Positions 1 through 12,170 of a stretch of DNA of 64,000 nucleotides are shown one piece after another. A program made the translations under genes and the position numbers. The number at the start of each line of letters is the position of its first letter. The stretch's first letter is position 1. Under the pieces are notes generated by a model. It was not told where the DNA came from. It searched no databases and was given only the letters and a program-made list of their open reading frames with translations. Source of the DNA: Littorina saxatilis (Eukaryota > Mollusca > Gastropoda > Littorinimorpha > Littorinidae); assembly GCF_037325665.1 (NCBI RefSeq), contig NC_090261.1:68785498-68849497 (forward strand), given 5' to 3'.

Positions 1-199
1 ACTGCTTTAGTCATTGAATCCACCCGACTTCGATTTATTGTTCAGTGATGGGTAATTGTGTGACCAACTATGTAAGTTAGTGATTGTTCTGGCTTCATAC
101 AATGACATTGCATTAATTTTATAAGTGTATGTGTGTGTGTTTCAGGCAAAAGCTGATATTACAGTCCTAGTTGTATGCAGTACCTCTGCTTCTTCGTTC

Positions 200-345
200 A
201 GGAATCAAAGTATACAATCTAAACCGATTATTTTGTTCAATAATGTTCAGCTTACCATCCCGAAGGAGGCAGTAACGTGCCGAGATATTGATTATAGATA
301 TTAACGTACCTAACCTGGTTACTGGTGTGTTTTCTTTTTATTTCA
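200..345 (+). repeat. Dispersed repeat shared with 47405-47490
   Basis: CTTACCATCCCGAAGGAGGC onward through the phrases GTAACGTGCCG, ACGTACCTAACC and GGTTACTGGTGTGTTTTC matches the reverse complement of 47405-47490. The phrase resembles 3' ends of some non-LTR elements, but no coding region remains. Confidence 0.5.
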
Positions 346-609
346 ATAATGTAAATGTGTGACAACTTGCAGGGTACTTGATGTTCAGAGCAATTTTTCT
401 GGCAAAAGACCTTTTATGGATCAAAAAAAACTTTTGTCGTGGTGCACAAGTCAATCAATTTGGTTGATAAATAATTTGTGCTGCATTTTCCCTGGTTCCA
501 AAACGTAGTATGTATTACCACATGTCCTTACCTGTCATTGGCATCACATGATTCTCTGCAAGCAGTCTTTTGTGGAAATACGTCATTTAACACTTGCACT
601 TATAGTTGG

Positions 610-990
610 GCTGATGGGGTCTATGTCGACCAAAAGAGTGGGATTCCCTGTAGGTCGAGTTCCTGTAGGTGGATTCCCTGTATACCTAAGACTTTAAAAT
701 TGGCAATCTAGTATACAGGGAATCCCACAGGGTGCAGTTTTTCAATAAAACTTGCAAACCATACTCGAAGAAATATCAAAAAAAGATCGAAAAACATCAA
801 ATTCTAACGATGTCGCTAAGCATCACGTGACTTTCATTGATATTAGCAAAACGCTACAGGAACTACACCCTGTGGTATTCCCTGTATACAAGATTGCCAA
901 TTTTAAAGTCTTAGGTATACAGAGAATCCACCTACAGGAACTCGACGTACAGTGAATCCCATTCTTTTGGTCGACATAGACCCCATCAGC
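610..990. mobile_element. Foldback DNA element, MULE-like, 9-bp target duplications
   Basis: Two arms of about 127 bp (610-738 and 861-990) are inverted copies, about 94% identical by eye, each starting GCTGATGGGGTCTATGTCGA. The spacer is about 120 bp. The element is flanked by TATAGTTGG (601-609) and TATAGTAGG (991-999), a 9-bp target duplication with one change. Long terminal inverted repeats plus 9-bp duplications point to the Mutator superfamily. There is no coding capacity. Confidence 0.75.
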
Positions 991-999
991 TATAGTAGG

Positions 1000-2239
1000 T
1001 GGCTGTGGAACGGTAGACATGCAACGACAACGAACAACAAAAGACAAAGTGTGGAGTACACTCATTTTTCTTAACATACGCTAAGTTTCTTTGAGAATGC
1101 TCCAAGTGAAAATCAGGGGTTCCTAGGCCTGATATCACAATTAAACAGCTTCTTCTCAGAATCAGGAGGGAAAAAACGAGATGTCGTGACAAGAACGGAC
1201 AGCAGCAGCAGCAACAACAACATTGCTAAATCGTCGCTTTAACAAAATTTCATGTTTAGTATCGCAGACAAAGCACGGCTACTGATCCGACCAAAGCCAC
1301 ACTTCATGCACGATGGGCACATTGTTATGGCCAGCTTGTTAACGTGAGCATTGTGTATGTTTTACATAGAATTGAATGTGTTTGTCGTTGTGTCTGTCAT
1401 CTATCCTAGTCGTTTGATTTAGAATAAAGCAAACTTATTACAATGACGATTTTCTTCGGTTTTTGATGAAGGATTGGCATCAAGACTTTTCCTATTTTCC
1501 AACTCTGCCACCATACACTGGCCGTTCAGGTCTGCATGTCGACCACATGGTGTGTGATCAGATTTTTCGGACATGTTCACAATGCTTACATGACCACCAA
1601 ATGGAAAATCAGTTGGTATTTGTTATGTTTTTGTGTAAGCACAATCTTCATACAAGTAAACAGAAACAGTTTTGTTGCAAACAGAGCCTTCATAAGAAAA
1701 AAATGCTTCTATGTCAAACTACATACCCCCTTTTTGCGTAAAATATACCCATAAATTCTGGACATCATATTTTTATTTTTTTTCACAACAATGAAACCAA
1801 ACTTTGGCATATGTTTTAGCAATATATTCACAATAAAACCTATGAGTTTGAAGGCTGCATCTTGTTTTGTTTATTTTTGAGAATTTTTTTGCAAACCCAT
1901 GCAAATGGCCAGTTTCTGGGGAGAGACTGGGGAGATAATGGCCAGTATAGAAAGAGTTAATAAGTAAACTAATGTCAGAAGTACATGTAGGTATTTACCT
2001 TGTTTGCCTTCGCGTTCTTGATAGCCCGCTGCAGCATTTGTATCACTTCCCTTGACATTCAAAACGCCAATGTATTTCTGAAAGGAAAATAAAGATATTG
2101 ACCGAAACATCACACAAGTGGTATATCATGCTAGGTTTTGTTTACAGTGCCTGTTCTACGACCACATCTGATTGTAATTTAAATAAAGAAAAACTGTATC
2201 CATTTATTACTTCTCTATTTGTGTGTGTTTGTGTGTGTG
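1000..2239. other. No gene seen
   Basis: AT-rich sequence with short open frames only. No repeat family was recognised apart from CAG/CAA triplets near 1201-1222. Confidence 0.5.
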
Positions 2240-2588
2240 CAGGGGCGGATCACATCATTTTTAAGGGGGAGTTTCCAAATTTCTTTTAGGGACAATTTGA
2301 CGACGCGAAGCGTTTAGTTGAAGACGCGAAGCGTTCAACCTCCTTGGGGGGGGTCCGACAAATGTTGATAAAAACAAGGAAAATGGATCAATCTGAGCCA
2401 AGAAACATCCCCTAATACACCTTCCAAAAAAGTAAATATATTAAGAAGAAAAATGTGAATCACAACAAGGACAATTGATCGATCTGGCGCAACCTGAGCA
2501 AACTAATTAGCCAACTTCTTTCCAAAATCGTCACTTAGAATACAAAGGCCGGCTCCTAAGTGGTCCGGAACCCCCCTCCGGATCCGCC

Positions 2589-2591
<3 letters not shown>
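2240..2591. mobile_element. hAT-like MITE inside a TG microsatellite
   Basis: The left end is CAGGGGCGGATC; the right end is GGATCCGCCCAG, an inverted copy with a small change. The element is inserted in a (TG)n tract, so the 8-bp target duplication expected of hAT would be TGTGTGTG and cannot be told from the tract. It is internally non-coding; AAGACGCGAAGCGTT is a short repeat inside. Confidence 0.6.

Positions 2592-2639
<48 letters not shown>
2592..2639 (+). repeat. (TG)n microsatellite
   Basis: Uninterrupted GT dinucleotides follow directly on the right end of the hAT-like MITE. Confidence 0.95.
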
Positions 2640-2640
<1 letters not shown>

Positions 2641-5600
2641 CCGATGACCTTCTCTAAATTCTTATCGTTGCGTTTGCATGGTAATAAAGTTTTAATACTG
2701 GATATGCCCATGAAAAAATATCATTTCTTGTTCATGTCATTGTGTGTGTGTGGCCAGGACCGTGACTTCTGCTTGCCTCGACGTCTTCAGACAAGACACA
2801 AAATGCCAGCAGGCGTATGTTCTTGGAGCACTCAGTATGCCGTCATCTGCAAACAAATAAATACAAATTATTCAATTGTGTAAATAAAGAACAATCATTT
2901 TAATATTACAACAAAAAATTCATATAACTGTTGTCTTCACCAGAGACATCCACTACACTATCTTTAAATAAAACTGCCGTAAAAAATTGAAATACTATAA
3001 AACTTACCCCCACTCAGATCTATTTGGGATTATTCAAGTTTCAACCATGAAACGATGCCGGTTTGGACAGATCTGCTAGTTTGCCGCTGAAACTGAAATC
3101 AAAGGCGATCTTCAGAACTATTTCTAATCTTGTATTTGTGATTAATATAAAATACTGATCTTCCCAATAGAAGCTGATGTGTATACACGTGACCAGGACA
3201 AGGTATTTTGTTACAGGGCATTTACGCAGACGTCGCAGTTCAAAATATCGTTTTAGATCTGATTTTGTACAGCAGCCTGTGTGATTCAGAATCGTCTGCC
3301 CTTTATCGATTTAACATTTTATGGACGATTCCTATGAGACTGCTCAATCATAACTGATGACAAATTCAGAAACAGATGATGGTTTCAAGTAGGCTACAGT
3401 AATGATTCGTTAAAAATGTCAAGCCACTCGTCGATCATTCACACTCAAAGAACCCAAGCCAAATCTGCTCTGGTTCCGAGCAGCTTTTTCCAACTGAAAC
3501 CCTAATTGTTACGCATCTGCCGCGAAAAGATAGACCACAAACAAGCGGCACTGTACCATGCTTTCGTTTATGTTGCTAAACAGATTAAATGTGCATTGTA
3601 AATGTGCTTACAGCAAAGAAATGCATCCTTACTTACCACAAAAATACTGGTACCACATTCATCGCACTTGTGTCTTCTTACCAAAACCTATCGATATGTT
3701 TGTTTACGATATATTGGTAATTACTAACCGTTAACTATTTTTCAAAAATCTTAAATGACTTTTAAGAATCAAAGAAAGATTCGCTAAAACGGTTGACTTC
3801 AGAAAATAAGCAATATTTTTCTGAACCATGAAATAAAAATCGAAAACTCCGTTTGATCTTTTATTTTGGTAGATTAATGACAACAGCCGGAACTGAAAGT
3901 ACCAGAACCAAAAATTAAGGGCATTAATCAGGTAAACTAAGAAGATTGTCGTTCCTGGCGCGCACTTCACATGTCCGTCAAACAGTGTCCGAGTGAGAGA
4001 AAAAAAATTTTTTTTTCGCATTTCGACAGTTTATGAGGCCCTTCTTCATATCAAAGTGTAAAGGTTGTTGAACGATGTTTTTCCTTTTTGCTTGTTTAGT
4101 TACACTTTAAACGAAAAGAGGCAGAGCGTTGTTTCGGTAGAGATCAAATAACCAAAGGGAAGCGCTCTATGCTAATTACGACATGTGTAATGGAGTAAGC
4201 GAGAGTTATACATAACCTTTCTCCTGGCATCTGAGATAATAACAAGCAATGAAATAACAACTTGAGCGACTTTAATCTTTATTTTACTGAATTGTCATTC
4301 TTATCTGAAGAGAAAAATATCATTATACGTTATTTGTATTTTTGACCAAAATATGACATTTTACACAGCCACTGAGTGTATCGATCGATTCTGGTTGGAA
4401 TTCCTTTTAGTTTTTATGATTAAACGCACACAATCTTGCACTATTTTGCAGTCTCGGCTGGCCGCCTAAATATGAAGTTTTGTCGGTCTCCGACGTCACA
4501 TGGTTCAAAAAAAGGAAATCCAATGTTCAATCCATACATAGTAATTTTACCCCCGCCGCGTAGTGTTAAAGAAAAGGCTTTTGCAAGACAACAAAACGAG
4601 TGTCCGCTTTTTTACGATTTCCGATGTCAGTGTTGCCAAACATAAACTGGAAAGATCGGAAATGTTCCTCTTCAGTCCGGTGTGACGTTTTCATCTTTCG
4701 CCGTGTTGATATTTCGCTTCTCGGCCTCGTTGATCTAGTATAAACTCTACACTGAACAAAAAAACACCCTTCGATAGTACTGATGAGCGACCTTGTGTAC
4801 CTTACATTCATGGGGCCAAATTTGTCCAACCAATTTGTTTTATTTAACTTAGAAATTTGATTCATCCTAAAATGCTTTCCATCTTACTCAAGGGACGTAA
4901 CCACTCAGTACACGTTTTCGAAAAATTCGATTTTGGGGGTGAAATCTATTAAATCTTACCACCAATTTTCTTCACATGCAAGAAACTGACATGCTTTTCG
5001 TCCATAAATAATTTCACTTCTTAATTTTACCAGGAAACAACATTTCAGTCTTGAGTATATGTCGAGGGGGAAATATGTACACAGGCGAAAGATGAAATCG
5101 TGACACCGGCATGTACCGAGTTCAATATCGGGTGCCTTTGGCTGTGAAATCTCTGCCGCGCAACGAGTTGAAGGCTGATATGAAACAGCGTTCACCTCTT
5201 TTCTTGTGTTCGTTCACCAAGCCAGCGATCCAAGTCCAGGGAAGTAAATGCATCATTTCATTGCGTATTTTATTATCACAGCAGCCGACGGCCCGAGGCC
5301 TTTACGCTGGCGAAAGAATCGGTTTGATATGTTCTCAGTAACACAGTTGCAAGGAGCTGAAGCTGCAACGTGACACCTATGGTTTTCAGGTGTGCCGTCA
5401 GACCGCAGTCACCAGAGAAAGGCAGAAGATGGGTGTTGTCTCTGCATAACTATGATGACGGAGAGGGCATTGGGAAGGGTGGCAACTGCCTCTTCTTCTC
5501 TTTGAAGGTTGACGTCAAGCGGTTCTTGATGAAGGTCTTTGCCTCTCGGTAACACAGACTTGCGGGTGTGTGCCTGGGCTGTTTTCCTCAGTTTTTCTTC

Positions 5601-5800
5601 CTTTGCTGCCTGTTTTCCTCCTTTCTTGGCTCATTGTTTCCCTTCTTCTTCTCAAGTTCTTCTTCATGTTCGCGAGGAAATCCCTTTACAGGGCAACGAT
5701 CATCATTTTGGTTGGTGCGCCTAATTTCCCTATAGTGAAAGATAAAGTGGATATGTGTACCTACGAAAATCAAAACAGTGATGGATTGGTAGGCAAGCGG
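2640..5800. other. No gene seen in about 3.2 kb
   Basis: AT-rich DNA with scattered short open frames and no homology I recognise on either strand. No inverted-repeat element stood out. Confidence 0.45.
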
Positions 5801-6120
5801 CTATTGCTTTCGCTATTTGCCGTGTCGCCCGATTTCAGGCCCTGGGCTGAGGGGCTAGCCTACCACCCAGCGCTACCTAGCGCAGCAACTGGGCCCTGAC
5901 GAAACAATACAAACAGGACGAACATGGAGCAAGAGTGATAGATTCTACCTATATCACTACTAATTACTATGGGTCGCTAGGGTTATGGGTCGTTAGTTAC
6001 CAAGAAGTGTCACAATGCACTGAATCCACATTGTAGTGCATTTCCTTGACAAGGCGAGCCTGCGAACCTGCGACCTTCCGATCACAAGTCCAGTGCTCTA
6101 CCAACTGAGCTACCGGGCCC
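5800..6120 (-). mobile_element. tRNA-derived SINE, minus strand
   Basis: On the minus strand the head at 6120-6050 starts GGGCCCGGTAGCTCAGTTGG, with an A box and a B-box-like GCAGGTTCGCAGG. The body runs leftward through GC-rich CAGCGCTACCTAGCGC. The tail boundary is uncertain. It abuts the 5' flank of tRNA-Lys unit 1. Confidence 0.55.
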
Positions 6121-6240
6121 CCCTTTCGTTTTTTTGAAGGACAACCACCTCTGCTCACAAGTTGTTACAAAGCGTTCCACTGGCGGCCGAGATTAGTCGG
6201 GGCTGATGCAGTGAATAATTTCAATCTAGTTGAAGTATCG

Positions 6241-6313
6241 GCCCGGTTAGCTCAGTCGGTAGAGCACGGGACTCTTAATCCCGGGGTCGTGGGTTCGAGC
6301 CCCACATTGGGCG
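6241..6313 (+). tRNA. tRNA-Lys(CTT), copy 1
   Basis: This is a 73-nt cloverleaf: acceptor GCCCGGT pairs with ATTGGGC, A box TAGCTCAGTCGG, anticodon loop ACTCTTAAT with CTT, B box GGTTCGAGCC, discriminator G. It matches animal cytosolic tRNA-Lys(CUU) almost base for base. No CCA is encoded. A T-run follows within 5 nt and could end Pol III transcription. It is the first of four copies in shared flanks and looks intact. Confidence 0.93.
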
Positions 6314-6364
6314 ATATTTTTTTCAACCCATCCTTTTTTATGTTTTATTTATTAAACGGACTAT

Positions 6365-7078
6365 TAATAATAATAATAATAATAATTATGATAATAAAAC
6401 ATTCTTCTATAGCGCTGTTCACCGCCAGATAACAGTCTCATGGCGCTTTAGAAAACATTGGACATTAAAATTCAACATTTTACATATAAAAAGTTTCCTC
6501 GTAAGAAATGAAATACAAGCATTATTACCTTATATTTTATGAACAACAACCACATAGGCTTACATAAGATAATCTAGAAGATTTAAACAAAACATGAAAA
6601 AACCATAAGATAAGTAATAGACACATTATTACACATACAAGTCTGACATATAAAACATAACTTACATAAAAGCGTACAGATCTAAAACAGAACGAATATG
6701 TAACACAGACTGTGGGGCAACACATTAAATAACAGGCATACTGTATTATAAAACTACATTAGGACTTTTAAATCCAATACATCTTAAAACATCAATTCAA
6801 TCCATCATACAATATAAGCATTAATAATTAACATTTTATAAACAACAACCAGATACATATGATACTCTAGAAGGTTTAAAAACAACCAGTCAACAAGCAA
6901 ACTTATCATTCAGCACATTCACTCACAAGTCACATGCACGCATTACACCACAGCTTCAATGTCCTAATTACTTTGCTCATTTCAGTAAAAGGCAGATTTG
7001 TACAGGTGAGTCTTCAGTTTAATCTTAAATGATGGTAGTGAGGAAGACTGGCGAACCGCTAGGGGAAGTGAGTTCCAG
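6365..7078 (-). mobile_element. Retroelement-like repeat with (TTA)n tail, minus strand
   Basis: Reading from its tail, (TAA)n at 6367-6386 is followed by TCTATAGCGCTGTTC, a phrase like the AAGCGCTATA 3' ends found elsewhere (48625-48690, plus strand). The far end contains AGTGAGTTCCAGAGTGTAGG. It splits tRNA-Lys unit 1 after GGACTAT. No reverse transcriptase was seen. Confidence 0.45.
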
Positions 7079-7178
7079 AGTGTAGGGACTTGGAATCTGA
7101 AGGACCCTAATACCCGTGTATTTTACGTTTTATCCGACATTCGTGCTTAAACGGTATATATATCAAATTTTTTTTTAA

Positions 7179-7926
7179 AGGCACAGTACGCCTCCCGTAA
7201 ACCATCACAGATACTGTCAGGCTTTTTTTACACACAGTACAAAGTTAACACCCTTTCATTTAAACACTCACCGCTTGAGAACATCCTAGGTGCCCTCCGT
7301 AACGTAAAGAGCGAACAATTTTCAAAGAATTAATTTTGCGTGGTTTATCTTACCCCTGAGCCATCGTGAACTCGTGTGATCCAGTTTCCCTTTTTCACAA
7401 TGTAGTCTTCAGTCTGTAATTTGAATGCGACTCGCTGTAAGCTTATCTGCAATAGCACGTTATTATGTACCTCTGAATCTAAACGAAACAAACGGCTGTG
7501 ATTCACAAGAACTCTAGCGATGGCTTTTGACTGTTCAGAGGAACTGGCGATAGGCATAAACCGTCGTCTTCTACGAGAACCACGTCCTTGCGTAACCCTG
7601 CTTCCGGGCTTTTCTTTTTTCAAACTTTCAAAACTTCGAATTGTACTGATCTTGTCTTGATGAAAAAGGAATTCTATTATGATCTAAGAATGTTTGTGTA
7701 ACAAGCTGTCAATTTATGTAGATTTTAAAAGTTAGGTCTAGTGACAAAACGCACCACGGTCCGATTTTGTTATCAGACAATCCGCAAAATTAATTCTTTG
7801 AACATTGCTCGCTCTTTACGTAGGGCACCTAGGATGTTCCCGTTCGGTGAGCGTTCAAATAGAAGGGTGTTTGTACTGTGTGTAAAAGCCTGGCAGTATC
7901 TGTAATGGTTTACGGGAGGCGTACCT
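7179..7926. mobile_element. TTAA-flanked MITE with long terminal inverted repeats, copy 1
   Basis: The ends AGGCACAGTACGCCTCCCGT and its inverse continue for roughly 175 bp. TTAA lies at 7175-7178 and 7927-7930, a 4-bp target duplication. The uninterrupted site TTTTTTTAAACGAATTTG survives at about 18262-18281 in unit 2. The interior (7345-7623, minus) is open for 92 codons and homologous to 11640-11880 and 25000-25480; its meaning is unknown. TTAA targeting suggests piggyBac-type mobilisation. Confidence 0.75.
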
Positions 7927-8661
7927 TTAAACGAATTTGTTTCTTGAGCATTCTTCTGTTTACCTCCTGCAATCAATGTGCTTCTATATATATATATGTT
8001 ACAGTCAAAACGGGAAATCAGTCATTACGGGTAATGACTAAAAGTTTTAGTCATTTCCGGAAATGACGGTTTTGATCAGTCATTACTGGAAATGCCTAAA
8101 ATCTTTAGTCATTACCCGTAAATGACTAAAAATATGCTCTAGACATTACCAGTAATGACTGAACATGAACTAAATGTTCTGAGATGAATCCCATTATTAC
8201 AAAAATTGTGAGTCTTCACAGTTTGCTCCCCCACAATCATCTAATTTTTATCCAATTATGCATGATATTGTGTTTCCATACGATATTTAACATAAGTCAA
8301 TATTAAACTTAGTAATAATTCAAAAATCAAGCAAAAACACATTAAATTTATTTGGTTGTAAAGGCTATAAAACACACAGAGTGGTAGACACGAAGGTTGC
8401 ACCCGTGTGTGCGAAAGCCAATTGCTATAAAACGCGCACTAAATGCGTGTACTTCTCAGATCGGCCAATAGAAATGCTATATAGAACGCACTCCCTTCGC
8501 CATAAAGCGCTCAAACCCCGAACCGCATAATCTCTCAATCTATTCGCAACTCTGATGTTAAACATTTGTCAATCTTTTATTTCAAATACACATTAGATAA
8601 AATGAACAGAAATTTGGAATAAAGAAAAGATAAAATGAACAGAAATTTAAAGAAAATGGAA

Positions 8662-8766
8662 TTATCTCTCTCTCTGTCTTTGTCTGTGTCTCTCTCTGTC
8701 TGTGCCTCTCTCTCTCTCTTTGTCTCTCTCTCTCTGCCTGTCTGTCTGTCTGTCTCTCTCTCTGTC

Positions 8767-8799
<33 letters not shown>

Positions 8800-8815
8800 T
8801 TCTCTCTCCCTCCCC
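8662..8815 (+). repeat. TC/TG-rich simple repeat
   Basis: Mixed TCTCTCTG and TCTG units lie inside the TIR element at 8000-9621. Confidence 0.85.
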
Positions 8816-8925
8816 CTGTCAATACCCCTTGCAACTAAACCGTCTTGAACACACACTTTGACGCTGTAATGACAAATACACATTCGATAAATTGAACAGA
8901 AATCTGGAGTAAAATTAAAGTAAAT

Positions 8926-9028
<103 letters not shown>

Positions 9029-9029
9029 T

Positions 9030-9338
9030 TCATTTGTTGTGGCAGTTCAGGCTTTGGTGGCAGCGACTGTTGCATTTTATCTTTGATTTGTAGCACTTGC
9101 ACCTGTTAGTGCGACACTTTTTTGTTCCTGCACAGTTGCACTTGATATAACCCTGCCCACCACTCTGTGATCCGCGAATAACTGTTTCTCGCAGGCTCAG
9201 GATTGTGTCACAGTTAAGGTCTGCCGTATCCAGGAGTTTTTGTGGACATAGTTCAAACCCACTCCTTTCATACGAACCTTTTAGAATCCCATGTTTTGTT
9301 GCAAGAGTGTACGTGTTGTTATCTCGCCTTTTAGTCAT
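9030..9338 (-). pseudogene. CXC-like Cys-rich C-terminal fragment of a transposon protein
   Basis: A 102-codon minus-strand frame ends in a dense Cys block: CNCAGTKKCRTNRCKC, then CNSRCHQSLNCHNK. Such tails occur at the C-terminus of integrase-type proteins of Ginger-like elements (KRBA2-like) and resemble tesmin/CXC zinc-binding motifs. The apparent start Met lies in the duplicated palindrome sequence, so the N-terminal catalytic part is missing. It is a remnant rather than a working gene. Confidence 0.5.
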
Positions 9339-9795
9339 TTCCGGAAATGACGGTTTTGATCAGTCATTACTGGAAATGCCTAAAATCTTTAGTCATTACC
9401 CGTAAATGACTAAAAATATGCTCTAGACATTGCCAGTAATGACTGAACATGAACTAGCAGTCAGGCAATAAGGGTAAAAAATATTCACAAAGTTTAGTCA
9501 TTTACGGGTAATGCCTAAAGATTTTAGGCAATTCCGGTAATGACTGATCAAATCAGTCATTTCCGGAAATGACTAAAACTTTTAGTCATTACCGTAATGA
9601 CTGATTTCCCGTTTTGACTGTACGACTAGTGTCTGTCTGTCTGTCTGTCTGTGCGCGATGCGCGGCCAAGGTTCTCGATGGATCTGTTTCAAATTTGGTG
9701 ATCATATGCAGGTACACCCTGGACACAACCTGGTCGATGAGATATTTTAACACGTGCTCTCAGCGCGCAGCGCTGTGCGCGCTGAACCGATTTTT

Positions 9796-9858
9796 ATATT
9801 TAGTCAAGTTTTGACTAAATATTTTAACGTAGAGGGGGGAATCGAGACGAGGGTCGTG

Positions 9859-9895
<37 letters not shown>

Positions 9896-10667
9896 TGTCT
9901 GTGTGTGTGTGTAGAGCGATTCAGACTAAACTACTGGACCGATCTTTATGAAATTTGACATGAGAGTTTCTGGGTATGAAATCCCCATACGTTTTTTTCA
10001 TTTTTTCAATAAATGTCTTTGATGACGTCATATCCGGCTTTTCGTGAAAGTTGAGGCGGCACTGTCACGCTCTCATTTTTCAACCAAATTGGTTGAAATT
10101 TTGGTCAAGTAATCTTCGACGAAGGCCGGGGTTTGGTATTGCATTTCAGCTTGGTGGCTTAAAAACTAATGAGTGAGTTTGGTCATTAAAAATCTGAAAA
10201 TTGTAAAAAAAATATTTTTTTTATAAAACGATCCAAATTTACGTACATCTTATTCTTTATCATTTTCTGATTCCAAAATTATATAAATATGTTATATTTG
10301 GATTAAAAACAAGCTCTGAAAATTAAAAATATAAAAATTATTATCAAAATTAAATTGTCCAAATCAATTTAAAAACACCTTCCTCTTATTCCTTGTCGGT
10401 TCCTGATTCCAAAAACATATAGATATGATATGTTTGGATTAAAAACACGCTCAGAAAGTTAAAACGAAGAGAGGTACAGAAAAGCGTGCTATCCTTCTCA
10501 GCGCAAGTACTACTCCGCTCATCTTGTCAATTTCACTGCCTTTGCCGTGCGCGGTGGACTGACGATGCTACGAGTATACGGTCTTGCTGCGTTGCATTGC
10601 GTTCAGTTTCATTCTGTGAGTTCGACAGCTACTTGACTAAATGTTGTATTTTCGCCTTACGCGACTT
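9796..10667 (+). mobile_element. 0.87-kb T-run-targeting element (family P), copy 1
   Basis: The 5' end is the palindrome TATTTAGTCAAGTTTTGACT; the 3' end is TTCGCCTTACGCGACTT. It is inserted in the T-run of the Helitron (flanks GAACCGATTTTT and TTTTGGTCTGGATCC, contiguous at 49044-49073 in copy 3). The body includes AGAGCGATTCAGACTAAACT and TGATGACGTCATATCC. There is no coding potential. TTGACTAAAT recurs near both ends in direct orientation. Confidence 0.75.
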
Positions 10668-10857
10668 TTTTTTTTTTTTTTGGTCTGGATCCACTACCTT
10701 ATCTTCTCCAGTGTTTTCAGCCGCGATTATCTCCCTTCCTCCGTGTGGCGTCAATCCATATTCCCGTCACTACGTTACTATTTTTAGAAGGTCACTGCAT
10801 GTTACTATTTTTAGAAGATCTCCAGTGTTTTGCGCGTGTATCTCCTTTCCTTCGTGC

Positions 10858-10957
10858 CGGCGTACACCCGGCAAAGCCGGGTCCCAGGCGCAGCCTGGTA
10901 TTCGGCTCTATTTCTTCCCGGCGAAGCCGGTACCCGGCGAAGCGGGTAATCATCTAG
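10858..10957 (+). other. Cluster of hairpins at the Helitron 3' end
   Basis: Successive small palindromes CCGGCAAAGCCGG, CCAGGCGCAGCCTGG, CCGGCGAAGCCGG and ACCCGGCGAAGCGGGT lead up to the terminal CTAG. The last is the hairpin position used by Helitrons. Confidence 0.7.
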
Positions 10958-11002
10958 TATTTCATATGTTGACCGTGACGTGTACTTTTGTAAAGTGCTT
11001 AA

Positions 11003-12019
11003 AGGCACAGTAAGCCTCCCGTAAACCATCACAGAGCTCCCCGAGCGTCTACATACAGTACAAGCATACTTCCATTTAAACGCTCACCGAACGGGAACAT
11101 CCTGGCTGGTTTCTGTCGAGCGTGAGAAATTTTCAAAGAATTTATTTTCGTGGACTTGGCCCTTTACAACAATGGCGCCTCGTTTTGGTGCTGGACGGCT
11201 GTTATGAATATCCCGGAAATCACGCCCGGACAGTAAGCCTCCCGTAAACCATCACAGATACTGTCAGACTTTTACACACAGTACAAACACCCTTCCATTT
11301 GAACGCTCACCAAACGGGAACATCCTAGGTGCCCTACGTAAAGAGCGAGCAATTTTTAAAGAATTAATTTTGCAGATTGTCTCGAACACTTTTTGGACCC
11401 ATCCTGAACTCAGGTCAAAAATGAGTTACTTCCCTTAAACTGGCGATAGCCGTGGATCGATGATTATCAGAATGTTTTTGGACCGTGGTGCGTTTTTGCG
11501 CTAGACCTAACTTTTAAAATCTAAATAAGAAATTGACAGCTTGTTACACAAACATTCTTTAATCATAAAAGAATTCTTTTTTCATCAAGACAAGATCAGT
11601 CTAATTCGAAGTTGTGAAAGTTTGAAAAAAGAAAATCCCGGAAGCAGGGTCACGCAAGGGTCGTAGCAGACGACGGTTTATGCGGCATATCGCCGTTCCT
11701 CTCAACAGTCAAAAGCCATCGCTAGAGTTCTTGTGAACCACAGCCGTTTGTTTCGTGCATAAAAACGTGCTATTGTAGATAAGCTCACATCGAGTCGCAT
11801 TCAAATGACTAAATGACGACTACATTGTGAAAAGGGGAAACTGGATCACACGGGTTCACAATCGCTCAGGGGTAAGATAAATTCTTTGAAAATTGTTCGC
11901 TCTTTACGGAGGGCACCTAGGATGTTCTCAATCGGTGAGTGTTTAAATGAAAGGGTGTTTGTACTGTGTGTAAAAGCCTGACCGTATCTGTGATGGTTTA
12001 CGGGAGGCTTACTGTGCCT
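11003..12019. mobile_element. TTAA-flanked MITE, copy 2 (composite)
   Basis: The ends AGGCACAGTAAGCCTCCCGT and inverse are flanked by TTAA at 10999-11002 and 12020-12023. A second left end (ACAGTAAGCCTCCCGTAAAC, 11230) lies inside, so one copy appears to have landed in or recombined with another. The empty site AAGTGCTTTACATAC survives near 19382 in unit 3. Confidence 0.7.
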
Positions 12020-12170
12020 TTAACATACGAAACCAGAAATGCCATGGTATATTTTTGTGTGTTTAGGTGTATCCGATTGGTTTTACATTATAGAAGAGTG
12101 AGGGTTATGTAAGTGGTAGTAGGAACCACTGAAATTCATTCTTCTTCAGTATCCGATTCATGAACCTGGT

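Noticed and set aside
3731-4021. 96-codon frame in the left gene-poor stretch
   Set aside because: AT-rich, no recognisable domain, and no neighbouring exons with compatible phase.
6211-6432. Short frame LAQSVEHGTLNPGVVGSSPT, also at 18659-18922
   Set aside because: It is the translation of tRNA-Lys.
10486-11013. 175-codon frame and similar ones at 45030-45419 and 46310-46649
   Set aside because: They cross family P, Helitron and SINE boundaries, so they are mosaics of repeats.
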